From: Neobacillus niacini
GTDB lineage: Bacteria; Bacillota; Bacilli; Bacillales; Cytobacillaceae
Direction: 5' to 3'
Length of the DNA stretch: 64,000 bases
Assembly: GCF_000759675.1 (NCBI RefSeq)
Contig: NZ_BAWM01000013.1
Location: 62,001-126,000, forward strand
Of the stretch, positions 17,159 to 25,848 are shown piece by piece. How positions within the stretch are numbered: position 1 is the stretch's first letter; every line of letters starts with the position of its first letter. Made by a program: the position numbers and the translations under genes. Under the pieces are notes generated by a model. That model had not been told where the DNA came from. It was given only the letters and a program-made list of their open reading frames with translations, and did no database searches.

Positions 17159-17436
17159 TATACCTTAATTAATTTGAATTTGTATTCCTCTTTGTGTGGG
17201 CTAATATGACGAGATTTATTTCTAGATTAATAAACTAAAGACAAGTTGTAAGTCATAAGTGGATTATTGATAGAAATAGGTACATATTTTGGAAATAATA
17301 TTCAAAAATACAAGAAAAAAGTAGGGGATTTTTAAATATTGTCGAAATATAAGGATAATAGATTTTCCTGGCAAAATTGCTAAGGTAAAAATTGATTAAA
17401 AGAAATAAAGAAATTTTACTATATTGGAGGAAAACA
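17159..17436. other. AT-rich intergenic region
   Basis: No gene, repeat or convincing promoter seen; GGAGG at 17426-17430 is the ribosome site of the next gene. Confidence 0.6.
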
Positions 17437-17868
17437 ATGACCCCAAAAATATCATTAGTCCAGTCTACAAACTTAGCTCAAGTTGATTATGCGTATGCTA
17501 GTCGGATACCAGCAGGGATGGATTTACTATTTTTAGCGGGAGCTTGCCCCCTTACAAAAGAGGGAACCGTTCCAGATTCAAGTGATTATGAGCTTCAGGC
17601 AAACCTTTGTGTCGACAATTTGAAGGAAGCATTGAAGGAATGTGGAGCCTCATTGGAAGATGTCGTATATACAAGAGTTCTTGTTGCCACACAAAATCAG
17701 TCTGATTTGGTGACCGCTTGGAATATCATAAGAAAAGAATTTGGTGATCATGATGTGCCAAGTACCTTATCAGGGGTTACGGTTCTAGGATATAAAAATC
17801 AGTTAGTAGAGATCGAGGCAGTAGCCGCTGTAGATAACCGTATTAGTAATAAGTTAAATTATGAATAG
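17437..17868 (+). CDS. RidA (YjgF/YER057c/UK114) family protein
   Basis: 143 aa trimeric-fold protein of the enamine/imine deaminase family. Recognisable parts are LLFLAGACPLTKEGTVPDS, the helix QANLCVDNLKEALKECGAS, DVVYTRVLVA and the C-terminal EIEAVAAV. The catalytic Arg of classical RidA (near VEIxxxA, in the R-x-x-V-x-V strand) lies in VYTRVLV. ATG 17437 follows GGAGG. The HIT gene follows after 13 nt, so they probably share a transcript. Confidence 0.85.
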   Translation: MTPKISLVQSTNLAQVDYAYASRIPAGMDLLFLAGACPLTKEGTVPDSSDYELQANLCVDNLKEALKECGASLEDVVYTRVLVATQNQSDLVTAWNIIRKEFGDHDVPSTLSGVTVLGYKNQLVEIEAVAAVDNRISNKLNYE

Positions 17869-17881
17869 GAGTTGTTAACAA

Positions 17882-18241
17882 ATGGCAGATGGGATTGAAG
17901 ATTTTTATTGTGACGAGGTATTGAGTGGTAAGACAACAGTAGAAAAAGTGTGGGAAACTGAGAATACATTAGCTTTTTATCATACTCGTCCTTTTTATGA
18001 TGTACATATAGTTGTTATTCCAAAAAAACACATTACTTCACTAATTGATCTTAATCCTGATGATAAATATGTATGGGATGATCTATTTGTAGTGATTCAG
18101 AAGGTATCAAAACAAGTTAATGATAAATATGGAGCTTGTACTGTATCTACTAATATAGGTCAATACCAGAGCAATAAGCATTTACACTGGCACGTTCATT
18201 TTGGAAATCGTATTAGATATTTGGATGGCACTTGGTGTTAA
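17882..18241 (+). CDS. HIT family nucleotide-binding protein
   Basis: 119 aa histidine-triad hydrolase/transferase. It shows TENTLAFYHTRPFYDVHIVV, VIPKKHITSL and the triad HLHWHVHFG (HxHxH) that carries the nucleophilic His. It is short but complete. RBS AGGAGTTG. It probably acts on nucleoside phosphoramidates or dinucleotides; substrate unknown. Confidence 0.88.
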   Translation: MADGIEDFYCDEVLSGKTTVEKVWETENTLAFYHTRPFYDVHIVVIPKKHITSLIDLNPDDKYVWDDLFVVIQKVSKQVNDKYGACTVSTNIGQYQSNKHLHWHVHFGNRIRYLDGTWC

Positions 18242-18356
18242 CAGTCCTGTAAGAATAAAAATAGAATCATAAATAACCCTTCTGAAGATTCAGAAGGAAA
18301 ATCTAAAGTTGATTTATTTGTACCAATAAAAAAGCGAATATCTTGAACTAACTGAG

Positions 18357-18388
18357 GCGTTGATCCAAGAAGGATTAACGTCTTTTTT
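18357..18388 (+). terminator. Intrinsic terminator
   Basis: GCGTTGATCC (18357-18366) pairs with GGATTAACGT (18372-18381) with wobbles, then six T. A second perfect repeat CCTTCTGA/TCAGAAGG lies upstream near 18280 without a T tail. Confidence 0.65.
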
Positions 18389-18502
18389 GAGCTACGCACG
18401 GGATAGTTGATTAAGGAATTAAATCAATTGATATGTTTTTAAGGTCAAAAATCTAAATGATACATAAAATGTTGTAGACATTTCATAAAGTAGGTGAATG
18501 TA

Positions 18503-18640
18503 TTGTACTATTATTATCCTTACCGGCAAGACTGGTCTTCTGTATTGGAGTCTTTAAACGTAAGTATGAACGGCGAACCATTTTCTGATTATTCACCATT
18601 ATTTTCCTATTCCGTCTATTATGTAAGCGCTTTTATGTGA
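18503..18640 (+). CDS. Possible small Tyr-rich protein (45 aa)
   Basis: TTG start 5 nt after TAGGTGA. The product begins MYYYYPYRQDW and ends SVYYVSAFM. High Tyr content with normal helix-forming middle (SSVLESLNVSMNGE) suggests a real small protein, maybe spore related, but there is no homologue I can name. Its stop overlaps the regulatory site at 18622. Confidence 0.4.
   Translation: MYYYYPYRQDWSSVLESLNVSMNGEPFSDYSPLFSYSVYYVSAFM
18622..18635 (+). promoter_or_regulatory. CcpA cre-like site
   Basis: TGTAAGCGCTTTTA matches the cre consensus TGWAANCGNTNWCA except in the penultimate base. It lies just before the promoter of the 49-aa ORF. Confidence 0.4.
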
Positions 18641-18659
18641 AGTGATTCACATGTATAAT
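18635..18659 (+). promoter_or_regulatory. Palindromic operator overlapping a -10 box
   Basis: ATGTGAA (18635-18641) and TTCACAT (18646-18652) form a perfect inverted repeat with a 4-nt spacer, directly before TATAAT (18654-18659). The -35 is weak. The arrangement looks like a repressor operator for the next small gene. Confidence 0.5.
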
Positions 18660-18701
18660 AAGAGTATAAGAAATCCAATAACCGTAACTGGAGGAATCAA
18701 G

Positions 18702-18851
18702 ATGATTACAGAACTTTTTCTTGAATTCAAAAACTGGTGGTTTGGCGAGTCAATGAATTATGATGAGATTGTAGAGTTTGAAAGGATTGAATCCAAGCAT
18801 ACAAGGGTCCATCATGATGAAGATATTTATGAAATGATTCGAGTACATTAA
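18702..18851 (+). CDS. Small hypothetical protein (49 aa)
   Basis: ATG 18702 follows TGGAGGA with good spacing, behind a candidate operator-promoter. The product is acidic with an aromatic patch (FKNWWFGESMNYDEIVEF) and a His-rich tail (SKHTRVHHDEDIY). Not recognised. A terminator follows, supporting a discrete single-gene unit. Confidence 0.65.
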   Translation: MITELFLEFKNWWFGESMNYDEIVEFERIESKHTRVHHDEDIYEMIRVH

Positions 18852-18865
18852 TCTAATAACATGCC

Positions 18866-18904
18866 AAAGAAGACGTCTAGTTTAGAAGTCTTCTTTTTTT
18901 ATTT
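18866..18904 (+). terminator. Intrinsic terminator
   Basis: AAAGAAGAC (18866-18874) pairs with GTCTTCTTT (18888-18896), then a T run. The following 18905-19163 has no supported feature beyond a short AAAGC/GCTTT hairpin near 18960. Confidence 0.8.
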
Positions 18905-19163
18905 AAGCAGGATAGTTTTAGAAAGAAATAGAATCTATCTATGTGAATATAAAAATCATTAAAGCGCTCATTTTGGGTGCTTTTATTGTGTTGAGTACAT
19001 ATATGCTTTAAGCCCCATATTGTTCACAAAATACATACTGCCAATACACATTACTACCATTTTTTGTGGTAAACGTATTTCCAAAATTAGTAGAATACCT
19101 TATAGTTAAAATTACCAATTTTTTCATCCCATTATAGAAATGTAAAGCTGTAGGAGGATACAT

Positions 19164-20105
19164 ATGGATCACGTAAATAGATTGAAGTCAGAAATTTCAA
19201 AGGTCATGGTGGGAATGGATAGTGAGGTTGAACTTCTTACCATTTCTCTCTTATTTAATGGACATATTTTGCTAGAAAGTGTCCCTGGAACTGGTAAAAC
19301 CATGCTCGCTAAATCATTTGCAAATAGTATTAATGGGGTCTTTTCAAGAATCCAGTTTACACCAGATGTGTTGCCAAGTGATGTCACAGGGATTCAATTT
19401 TTCAATCCAAAAGTGCAGGAATTTGAACTTCGGACAGGACCCATTGTTGCGAATATCGTCCTTGCAGATGAAATTAACCGTGCCACACCGAGAACACAAT
19501 CCAGTTTACTTGAAGTGATGGAGGAGAGACAAGTCACGATAGATGGTATAACCGTAAAGGTTAACGATCCATTTATGGTTATTGCTACGCAAAATCCGGT
19601 TGAAGCACAGCAAGGTACATTCTCTCTTCCTGTAGCTCAAATGGACCGTTTCTTTATGAAGCTGACGATGGAATATCCTAGCCTCGAAAGTGAAAAGGAA
19701 ATTTTAAAGCAAGCTCGAGGGGTAGGGAATGGTAATAAAACTATTGCCGTTTTAAGCCATGATGAGATTAGGGAATTACAGGACGCAGTACAAAATATCA
19801 TAATCAATGATACGGTCGAGTCATATTTGCTTCAAATCGTAAGAAAGACAAGACAGCATCCAGAAATTGATTTAGGGGTAAGTCCCCGTGGGGCATTAGC
19901 ACTAATGAAGGCATCGCAAGGACAAGCCTTTTTAGAGGATCGTGAATTTGTAATTCCAGAAGACATTAAAAAGATGGTTCCTTATGTATTAGGGCATAGA
20001 GTTATTTTATCGACAGAAGCTTCTTTTACAAAAACAGCTGAAACAGTCCTTAAAGAAGTCGTGGAAAGTGTTCCTGTTCCGGTAGAGATGGGCTTTCATT
20101 CATGA
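19164..20105 (+). CDS. MoxR-family AAA+ ATPase
   Basis: 313-aa AAA+ chaperone-like ATPase. Walker A VPGTGKTMLAK (~40-50), Walker B IVLADEINRA (~98-107), sensor 1 VIATQNPVE, arginine-containing QMDRFF, and sensor 2 GVSPRGALALMKA. MoxR proteins act with DUF58/VWA-type partners to mature or regulate envelope complexes. It is first in a three-gene operon with 4-nt overlaps. RBS TAGGAGG. Confidence 0.93.
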   Translation: MDHVNRLKSEISKVMVGMDSEVELLTISLLFNGHILLESVPGTGKTMLAKSFANSINGVFSRIQFTPDVLPSDVTGIQFFNPKVQEFELRTGPIVANIVLADEINRATPRTQSSLLEVMEERQVTIDGITVKVNDPFMVIATQNPVEAQQGTFSLPVAQMDRFFMKLTMEYPSLESEKEILKQARGVGNGNKTIAVLSHDEIRELQDAVQNIIINDTVESYLLQIVRKTRQHPEIDLGVSPRGALALMKASQGQAFLEDREFVIPEDIKKMVPYVLGHRVILSTEASFTKTAETVLKEVVESVPVPVEMGFHS

Positions 20106-21301
20106 TGGAATGGAGTAAATATACTGTTGAGAATAAATACCTGCCCATAACAGGAGCGTTTGCATTCATCTTATGCATTGCTTCTTTTTTCTTACAATCA
20201 TGGATGGCTTTTTTTGTTACCGTTTTCATATTAATACTATTTTACTTCAATCATCTCTATTTACAAAAAGTTGGTGAGGGTTTACTTTTTAATAATAAAA
20301 AAGTTAGAGGGAAGTACTTTCCAAGTGAGGAAGGGAATTGGGTACTCGAATTTAATAACAAAGGCGTGCCGATCATGAAGGCAAATCTAACGGTGACCTT
20401 TCATGATTCCGTTACACCGCATGATAAACAAGCTAATAAAAAATCTTCCATCTATGAGGTTACTGTCCCATTCTCAAGTAGTCATCGGCAAAGAACGAAT
20501 ATAACCATTCCTTTTACGGCTGAGAAAAGGGGCGTATCTAGAATACGCAAAGTAGAATTAATGATTCCACACTTCTTTGGTCTTGGTGAAACTGTATTGG
20601 AAAAGGAGTTTTATTCCATCCAAGAAGCCCTTGTCTTTCCAAAAACAATTGAGGTCCGAAATAAATATATGATACTTACCGACAAGCAAGGGGAATCTCT
20701 TAGTGCACATTCTCTATTTGAGGATACCCTATCTCCATCAGGTACACGGGAATATGTTTATTCGGATAGTTTTAATAAGATTCATTGGAAGGCAAGCGCG
20801 CGAAAACAATCTCTGCAAACAAAAATATATGACAAGGTAACAGAGAATGGCTGGAATATCTCTATTAATATAGGCAACAACCGTTTTATTTCAAATAATC
20901 TTGAAGAGATTTTAAGTGGTACTGCTGATTTGGCCTACTTCTTCGATAAACAAAATATCCCATTCTCACTTTCTATTAATATTCGTCATGTGGGTAGGAC
21001 TCCGTTTTATTATATTATGCCGGGCACGGGAAGAGAGCATTTACAAAAAGTACTGGAAGCCATTGCACATATTGATGTGCATGCTGCTGTTTATCCCTTT
21101 GAAAAAATGCTTGCCTATTATGACAGTCATTTAGAGCGTCAACCATTCTTGCTATTAGGTGGTCCATACATACCTGAAAAAGGCGATGTTCTTAAAATGC
21201 TTTCGGATAAAGGAACAAGTATTTTCGAACTCATGGTGCAGGAGCAAAGCGCAACAATTGTAAAAAAATCCTTCTCTCAAAAAAGAGGGATGCCATCATG
21301 A
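20102..21301 (+). CDS. DUF58 domain membrane protein
   Basis: Two adjacent TM helices at ~15-50, then a cytoplasmic or extracellular beta-rich domain and the DUF58 motif (TREYVYSDSFNKIHWKASAR, near residue 215-235), followed by a Rossmann/VWA-like C-terminus (SINIGNN, LLLGGPYIP). Overlaps both neighbours by 4 nt. It is the usual partner of MoxR ATPases (compare B. subtilis yeaC-yeaD). Function unproven. Confidence 0.88.
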   Translation: MMEWSKYTVENKYLPITGAFAFILCIASFFLQSWMAFFVTVFILILFYFNHLYLQKVGEGLLFNNKKVRGKYFPSEEGNWVLEFNNKGVPIMKANLTVTFHDSVTPHDKQANKKSSIYEVTVPFSSSHRQRTNITIPFTAEKRGVSRIRKVELMIPHFFGLGETVLEKEFYSIQEALVFPKTIEVRNKYMILTDKQGESLSAHSLFEDTLSPSGTREYVYSDSFNKIHWKASARKQSLQTKIYDKVTENGWNISINIGNNRFISNNLEEILSGTADLAYFFDKQNIPFSLSINIRHVGRTPFYYIMPGTGREHLQKVLEAIAHIDVHAAVYPFEKMLAYYDSHLERQPFLLLGGPYIPEKGDVLKMLSDKGTSIFELMVQEQSATIVKKSFSQKRGMPS

Positions 21302-22590
21302 GAAGCAATGTTTGGTATTTAGTTTATTACAAAACCATTGAAATCCTGTTTGGATGTTTAGTCATCGCATCTTACTATATATTACAAGGTCAAGAGACAC
21401 CGATCGCACTTTATCTCTTGCTAACGATCCCGACTACCTATCTCTTTATTTTCCTGATTCAAAGATTTCAAGAAAAGAGCAGATTTTTATTCTTTATCAT
21501 CGTTTTCCCAGTGATTGTGATTGGTGGCTTGCTGCTAGGATTTCCAATCATCTTTGTTCTCTTGCTGTCGATGTTGATTTACTGGAGAACAACCATCATG
21601 AATAGTGATAGTGTGCAAACTGGATTTTGGCTGTTTATGATCATTTTCTTTGGATTTATTCTTCTCGTTTTTGCAAAAATAAATAGCTATCACTATCTCA
21701 ATCCGTTGGTTATAGTCATGTTTGTGCTTATTGCTTTCATTATTTTAGGTGGATTTATGATAAACTGGTTTTCAATTCAAGGTGATAAACTGGAAAAAAG
21801 AAAGCTGTTACGAAATTATCTAACGATTTTTGGTATTATAGCGGGATGTAGTTTATTGCTCGTTGCCGTTATGGATGGTATTAAATGGACGGTTGTTTCA
21901 TTATTAAAATTAATCACATTTGCAGCAACCTTTCTTTTGTCGCCAATCTTTATCTGGGTTGAGAATTACGAGTCGACAGGCGAAGTGAACCCCTTTGCAC
22001 AAATCCAAAATGCTTTATCTGGTTCAGAGTCTGGGAACACTAGGTTATTTCAAGATAAGCCGACAAAAATTAATTCTGTGAATTTTGATCCTACATTTAT
22101 ATATATGGGAGTTATCATAATCCTTTGTACGATTCTATTTATTGTCCTGTATAAAAAATTTCAAGGAAGTACAGAAGCCATTGATGATAACGATTCTACA
22201 TTTTTTATTTCTTCTTCTTTTGATGAGATTGAGAAGAAAACTGGTTCAGCGCAACATAAAAGGAATGGCGGACAGCCTTCCTATCGAATTCGAAAGGAAA
22301 TTTATCGACTTGAGAAAATAGCGGAAAAGCTGAATCTAGGAAGGATTTCTTCTGAAACGATCGGGGAGTGGTTCAAAAGAGTTGGTGTTGAGGAAGATGA
22401 ATCACTTTATGTCATCTATAAAAAGGTACGATACGGGAATGTATTCGAATCTGATGAGGAATACAAGTTATTTTTAAAAGGAATTGAAAAAAAGAAAATA
22501 GAACTAAAACAGATACATAAGGTGCTCTTAGATGAGGGTAAGATTGAATCGACATCACGTATGAAAAACATTTTTAAAATATTTAAATAG
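21298..22590 (+). CDS. Multi-TM protein with C-terminal DUF4129-like domain
   Basis: About six TM helices fill residues 10-240, with a seventh near 270-290. The cytoplasmic C-terminus (from ~325) reads YRIRKEIYRLEKIAEKL, ETIGEWFKRVG and YVIYKKVRYGNV, the DUF4129 pattern found at the C-terminus of transglutaminase-like partners of MoxR/DUF58. The extracytoplasmic transglutaminase domain that proteins such as YebA carry in the middle is absent; the length of 430 aa is consistent with its loss. Confidence 0.75.
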   Translation: MRSNVWYLVYYKTIEILFGCLVIASYYILQGQETPIALYLLLTIPTTYLFIFLIQRFQEKSRFLFFIIVFPVIVIGGLLLGFPIIFVLLLSMLIYWRTTIMNSDSVQTGFWLFMIIFFGFILLVFAKINSYHYLNPLVIVMFVLIAFIILGGFMINWFSIQGDKLEKRKLLRNYLTIFGIIAGCSLLLVAVMDGIKWTVVSLLKLITFAATFLLSPIFIWVENYESTGEVNPFAQIQNALSGSESGNTRLFQDKPTKINSVNFDPTFIYMGVIIILCTILFIVLYKKFQGSTEAIDDNDSTFFISSSFDEIEKKTGSAQHKRNGGQPSYRIRKEIYRLEKIAEKLNLGRISSETIGEWFKRVGVEEDESLYVIYKKVRYGNVFESDEEYKLFLKGIEKKKIELKQIHKVLLDEGKIESTSRMKNIFKIFK

Positions 22591-22592
22591 GC

Positions 22593-22628
22593 AGAGGAAC
22601 ATTGGTTTATGTGTTCCTCTATTTTTGT
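22593..22628. terminator. Bidirectional terminator between convergent genes
   Basis: AGAGGAAC (22593-22600) and GTTCCTCT (22613-22620), then ATTTTTG; it overlaps the last bases of the minus-strand gene. Confidence 0.8.
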
Positions 22629-23047
22629 ATCAATATTACTTTATCCAAAATAGTGGCCATTACAATTCCTGTTGTATATCGAATTAGGTCCACTGTAAGA
22701 TAGCCTTTACCCAATATCAATGCTCCAAGCAAGGTTCCACGAATCTGATTGATCCAATCTTCTTGATACAGTTGACTGAACTCAATTCCAAAGCTGAACA
22801 AAAAACTAAGCAAAAGGGATGTGTACAGACTCTTACGCACGAGTAAGAAGCGAAATCCGTAATAGACCATCATCGCCCAGAGGACATCTCCGGTATTCTC
22901 CGCTAAAAAGGGCAAAAGGAGATGGCTAAATTTCCTAGATGCTAAGCCCAATAAAATGGTGATCACCACAGCTATTAGATAGGTTATTCGCAGCTTTAAG
23001 TAACTTCGGTTGGTATGTTTATTTTTAGAAAACATTTGCATCACCAT
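22619..23047 (-). CDS. DUF2809 family membrane protein
   Basis: 142 aa with four to five TM helices. LGLASRKF, ENTGDVLWAMMVYYGFRFL and GIEFSQLYQ are the conserved DUF2809 (YjgA-like) elements; VanZ-like topology. The start is uncertain because no good ribosome site precedes MVMQMF. Role unknown. Confidence 0.8.
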   Translation of the reverse strand: MVMQMFSKNKHTNRSYLKLRITYLIAVVITILLGLASRKFSHLLLPFLAENTGDVLWAMMVYYGFRFLLVRKSLYTSLLLSFLFSFGIEFSQLYQEDWINQIRGTLLGALILGKGYLTVDLIRYTTGIVMATILDKVILIQK

Positions 23048-23124
23048 TTTTCAAAAGTATAATCTTCATTATATTCATAATTTTTGAATATACAAACTTG
23101 AAATGATAGTATCTAGAAATAGGG

Positions 23125-23222
23125 GGGATTACTACATACTTTTTGAATATATCTACACATTTTTTAAATATATCTACACACTTTTATAATATTTCGACAA
23201 ATTCATTAAGGATATCTACAAA
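23125..23222. repeat. Phased 21-bp direct-repeat array (4 clear, 1 degenerate unit)
   Basis: Units start at 23146, 23167, 23188 and 23209, exactly 21 bp apart: AATATATCTACACA twice, then AATATTTCGACAAA and AGGATATCTACAAA. A degenerate fifth with the CTACA core starts at 23125. Two helical turns per unit puts all cores on one DNA face. The array ends 22 bp before the GNAT ribosome site. Confidence 0.8.
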
Positions 23223-23257
23223 TTAAATAAAAACTAACTCTAAAAGAGGTGTTTTGT

Positions 23258-23770
23258 GTGTTGGTAATTGAAGAACTTACATCCATTGAAGAGCATTTAG
23301 ATCAACTATCTGACCTTTTGGTAAGGGTAGTGGATGATGGGGCATCAATCGGATTTTTACCGCCTATGAATCTAGCAGACGCAAGACAATATTGGCAAAC
23401 TGTATTAAACCCAGATGTTATCTTATATATCACGAAAATAAAAAATGAAATCGTCGGAACCATCCAAATTCATTTATGCAATAAGCAGAACGGTCTTCAC
23501 CGAGCAGAAATCGCAAAACTAATGACAGGTCCGGAGGCTAGACGCAAAGGCGTTGCCCGCACCTTAATGACAGTTGCAGAAGAAAGAGCGATCAGGGAAG
23601 AAAGAACTCTACTCGTACTCGATACAAGAGAAGGGGACCCTTCTAATCTTCTTTATCAATCACTTGGTTATATTCCTGCGGGGAAAATCCCTAATTTCGC
23701 CCTTTCAGGTGAAGGAAAACTAGATACCACCGTTATTTATTATAAAATTCTAGGGAGTACTCAACAATAA
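23258..23770 (+). CDS. GNAT family N-acetyltransferase
   Basis: ~170 aa. Acetyl-CoA loop ARRKGVARTLM, followed by EERAIREERTLLVLDTREGD and YQSLGYIPAGKIPNFA. GTG 23258 is preferred because GAGG ends 8 nt before it; the GTG at 23249 is inside the ribosome site. It lies immediately downstream of the 21-bp array and abuts the DUF429 gene (stop TAA then ATG), so both probably share its control. Confidence 0.85.
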   Translation: MLVIEELTSIEEHLDQLSDLLVRVVDDGASIGFLPPMNLADARQYWQTVLNPDVILYITKIKNEIVGTIQIHLCNKQNGLHRAEIAKLMTGPEARRKGVARTLMTVAEERAIREERTLLVLDTREGDPSNLLYQSLGYIPAGKIPNFALSGEGKLDTTVIYYKILGSTQQ

Positions 23771-24430
23771 ATGAGAATAATTGGCATCGATTTATCTGGT
23801 CCTAGTAACCATAATGATACGGTTTTGACTGTATTTGAGAAACAAGGTAGTGAATTAAAATTTATTAAAATAATGAGTAAAATAAGTGACCAGCTAATTT
23901 TGGAAGAAATTCAGATTCAAAGTCAATTAGATGAAGTTGTGATTGGAATGGACGCTCCTTTGTCTTATGAGGATGGGGGAGGTGACAGGCTTGGCGATAA
24001 ACAGCTGAGACAGTCCATCATTTCAATTGGAATGAAGTCAGGCTCCATCATGCCTCCAACACTCAATCGAATGGTTTATCTTACTTTGAGAGGGATTAAA
24101 CTTACTAGAGAAATAGGAAATCTTTCGACTTGTAACCCCATTTCCATTGTAGAAGTGCACCCTGGGGCTGTTATTGGTTCAAGACTTTCTCAACATGATT
24201 TCGAAAAAGTATTGATGTACAAACAAGACTTGACAGCAAGAAGTTTCATTAGAAACTGGATGGGAGAGCAGCAATTAACACAACTTCCTAAATCAATAGA
24301 GGAAGAGAGTCATACTATCGATGCATGTGCTGCTGCATTAGGAGCGTGGCATTGGGCAGATCCATTGTTCAAACCGAAATGGCTGCTTCCAGCAAATCTT
24401 CCTCTACATCCATATGATTATTGTTGTTAA
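23771..24430 (+). CDS. DUF429 family protein (predicted RNase H-like fold)
   Basis: 219 aa. The N-terminal GIDLSGPSNHNDTVL and VVIGMDAPLSYEDGGG are the conserved DUF429 acidic strands, with IVEVHPGAVIG and TIDACAAALGAWHW in the C-terminal half; the family is predicted to adopt a RNase H-like nuclease fold. It ends LPLHPYDYCC, a tail echoed at 25930. No gap after the GNAT gene. Confidence 0.8.
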   Translation: MRIIGIDLSGPSNHNDTVLTVFEKQGSELKFIKIMSKISDQLILEEIQIQSQLDEVVIGMDAPLSYEDGGGDRLGDKQLRQSIISIGMKSGSIMPPTLNRMVYLTLRGIKLTREIGNLSTCNPISIVEVHPGAVIGSRLSQHDFEKVLMYKQDLTARSFIRNWMGEQQLTQLPKSIEEESHTIDACAAALGAWHWADPLFKPKWLLPANLPLHPYDYCC

Positions 24431-24546
24431 TTAATAAAGGTTATTTTGAAAGGGGTCATCATATTGTTGATGTGTTTGCCGAAAACATTGATCACTATCT
24501 CATACAAGTCGGTGGACGAGTGTATGTAGTTGCAGAAGGTAAGTGA
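24424..24546 (+). other. Possible short ORF or gene remnant (40 codons)
   Basis: A frame ending at 24546 reads INKGYFERGHHIVDV, FAENIDHYLIQVGG and RVYVVAEGK. It looks protein-like but has only a TTG overlapping the DUF429 end and no ribosome site. It may be the tail of a decayed gene. Confidence 0.25.
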
Positions 24547-24575
24547 TATTAAGAATCAGGTGAAGGGAATATAAT

Positions 24576-25829
24576 ATGCAAACATTGCCACAAACACAAC
24601 CGGTGAAGAAATACCTACCACTTTCTTTTTTGGTTATTTTTCTAGGATATCTAGTATTTGGGTTATCTGAGAATATTAAAGGACCAGCCATTCCTCAAAT
24701 GCAAATTGATTATGGGATCGATGAGCTGCAGGTTGGATTTCTGTTGGCTATTAACTCCATTGGTTTTTTAATAGCTTGCAGCTTTACTGGCGCCTTTTCA
24801 TCTAAATTTGGTATTAAGCTTACGAGTCTACTAGCGTTTGGATCTATGGCGGTATCTGGTGTTTTTATATATTTTTCTAGTAATTTTGCCACTTTTTCAG
24901 CTTCCTATTTTTTAATGTATTTAGGAAACGGAATGTTAGAAATTGCTTTGGCCATTTTGGCTGCAAGAATTTTTACAAAAAATACTGGCTTTATGATGAA
25001 TTTATCTCATTTCTTTTATGGACTTAGTTCTACGGCCGCCCCTATGATGGCGGCTGGATTTATGGGTATGACGTTTTTTGGAAATGGCGAACTAGGCTGG
25101 CAGGGCATGTATTTTTTCATGCTTTCATTATGTATCATCCCCATGATCCCAGCCTTTTTAAGTACATTTCCAGTAGATAAAACGATTGCCCAAGAGCGCA
25201 TGCCTATTAAGATGTTTTTAAAGGATCGGGTAGCTTGGTATATAATTATTATTCTCTCGTTTGGGGTTATCTTGGAGCTATCGATTGCTGGCTGGCTTGT
25301 TAATTTTCTTGAAAGATCTTTTCAATGGAGTTCAACGGCCGCTTCTGCTATGTTATCCATCTTTTTTCTTTGTTTCATGGTAGGAAGGTTACTACTAGGA
25401 TTTGTAACAGATAAAATTGGATTTATGATTTCCATTATTATTTTTTCAGGTCTTGCTGGAATTACAACCATTTTGGCTACATTATTCGGTTCATCAGGTG
25501 TATGGTTATATGCAGCAGCTGGGTTTGGGATTGCACCCGTTTATCCGACCATTATGGCGCTGCTCGCTAAAAGATATTCTAAGGGAATTGACGCTGCGAT
25601 TACCGTAACCGTAACGCTTATGGGAATTGTGGTAGTTATCAGCAATTTATTCTTAGGTGCGCTAATTGAATTTTTTAAGGGATGGTTCACGAGCTTTCTT
25701 GGACCTGAAATTGGCCTAATGAGAGGATTTCAGGCAGGATTTATTTTTATTGGAGTTTGCGGGTTACTATGCTCTTTTTTTAGTATTATTTTGTATCGGT
25801 ATTTAAAGAAGAGGAATGAAGTGATGTAA
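24576..25829 (+). CDS. MFS transporter
   Basis: 417 aa, twelve TM helices. The loop 2-3 motif is weak (GAFSSKFGIKLTS) and repeated at GFVTDKIGFMISI. The helix pattern resembles the FucP/YfkF-type sugar or drug porters. RBS AGGTGAAGGG. Substrate not deducible. Confidence 0.85.
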   Translation: MQTLPQTQPVKKYLPLSFLVIFLGYLVFGLSENIKGPAIPQMQIDYGIDELQVGFLLAINSIGFLIACSFTGAFSSKFGIKLTSLLAFGSMAVSGVFIYFSSNFATFSASYFLMYLGNGMLEIALAILAARIFTKNTGFMMNLSHFFYGLSSTAAPMMAAGFMGMTFFGNGELGWQGMYFFMLSLCIIPMIPAFLSTFPVDKTIAQERMPIKMFLKDRVAWYIIIILSFGVILELSIAGWLVNFLERSFQWSSTAASAMLSIFFLCFMVGRLLLGFVTDKIGFMISIIIFSGLAGITTILATLFGSSGVWLYAAAGFGIAPVYPTIMALLAKRYSKGIDAAITVTVTLMGIVVVISNLFLGALIEFFKGWFTSFLGPEIGLMRGFQAGFIFIGVCGLLCSFFSIILYRYLKKRNEVM

Positions 25830-25848
25830 AATGAGGTGACCATTTAGA

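Noticed and set aside
18330..18412. Short frame reading SEYLELTEALIQEGLTSF near the HIT gene
   Set aside because: Coincides with a terminator hairpin and is preceded by an in-frame stop; no start.
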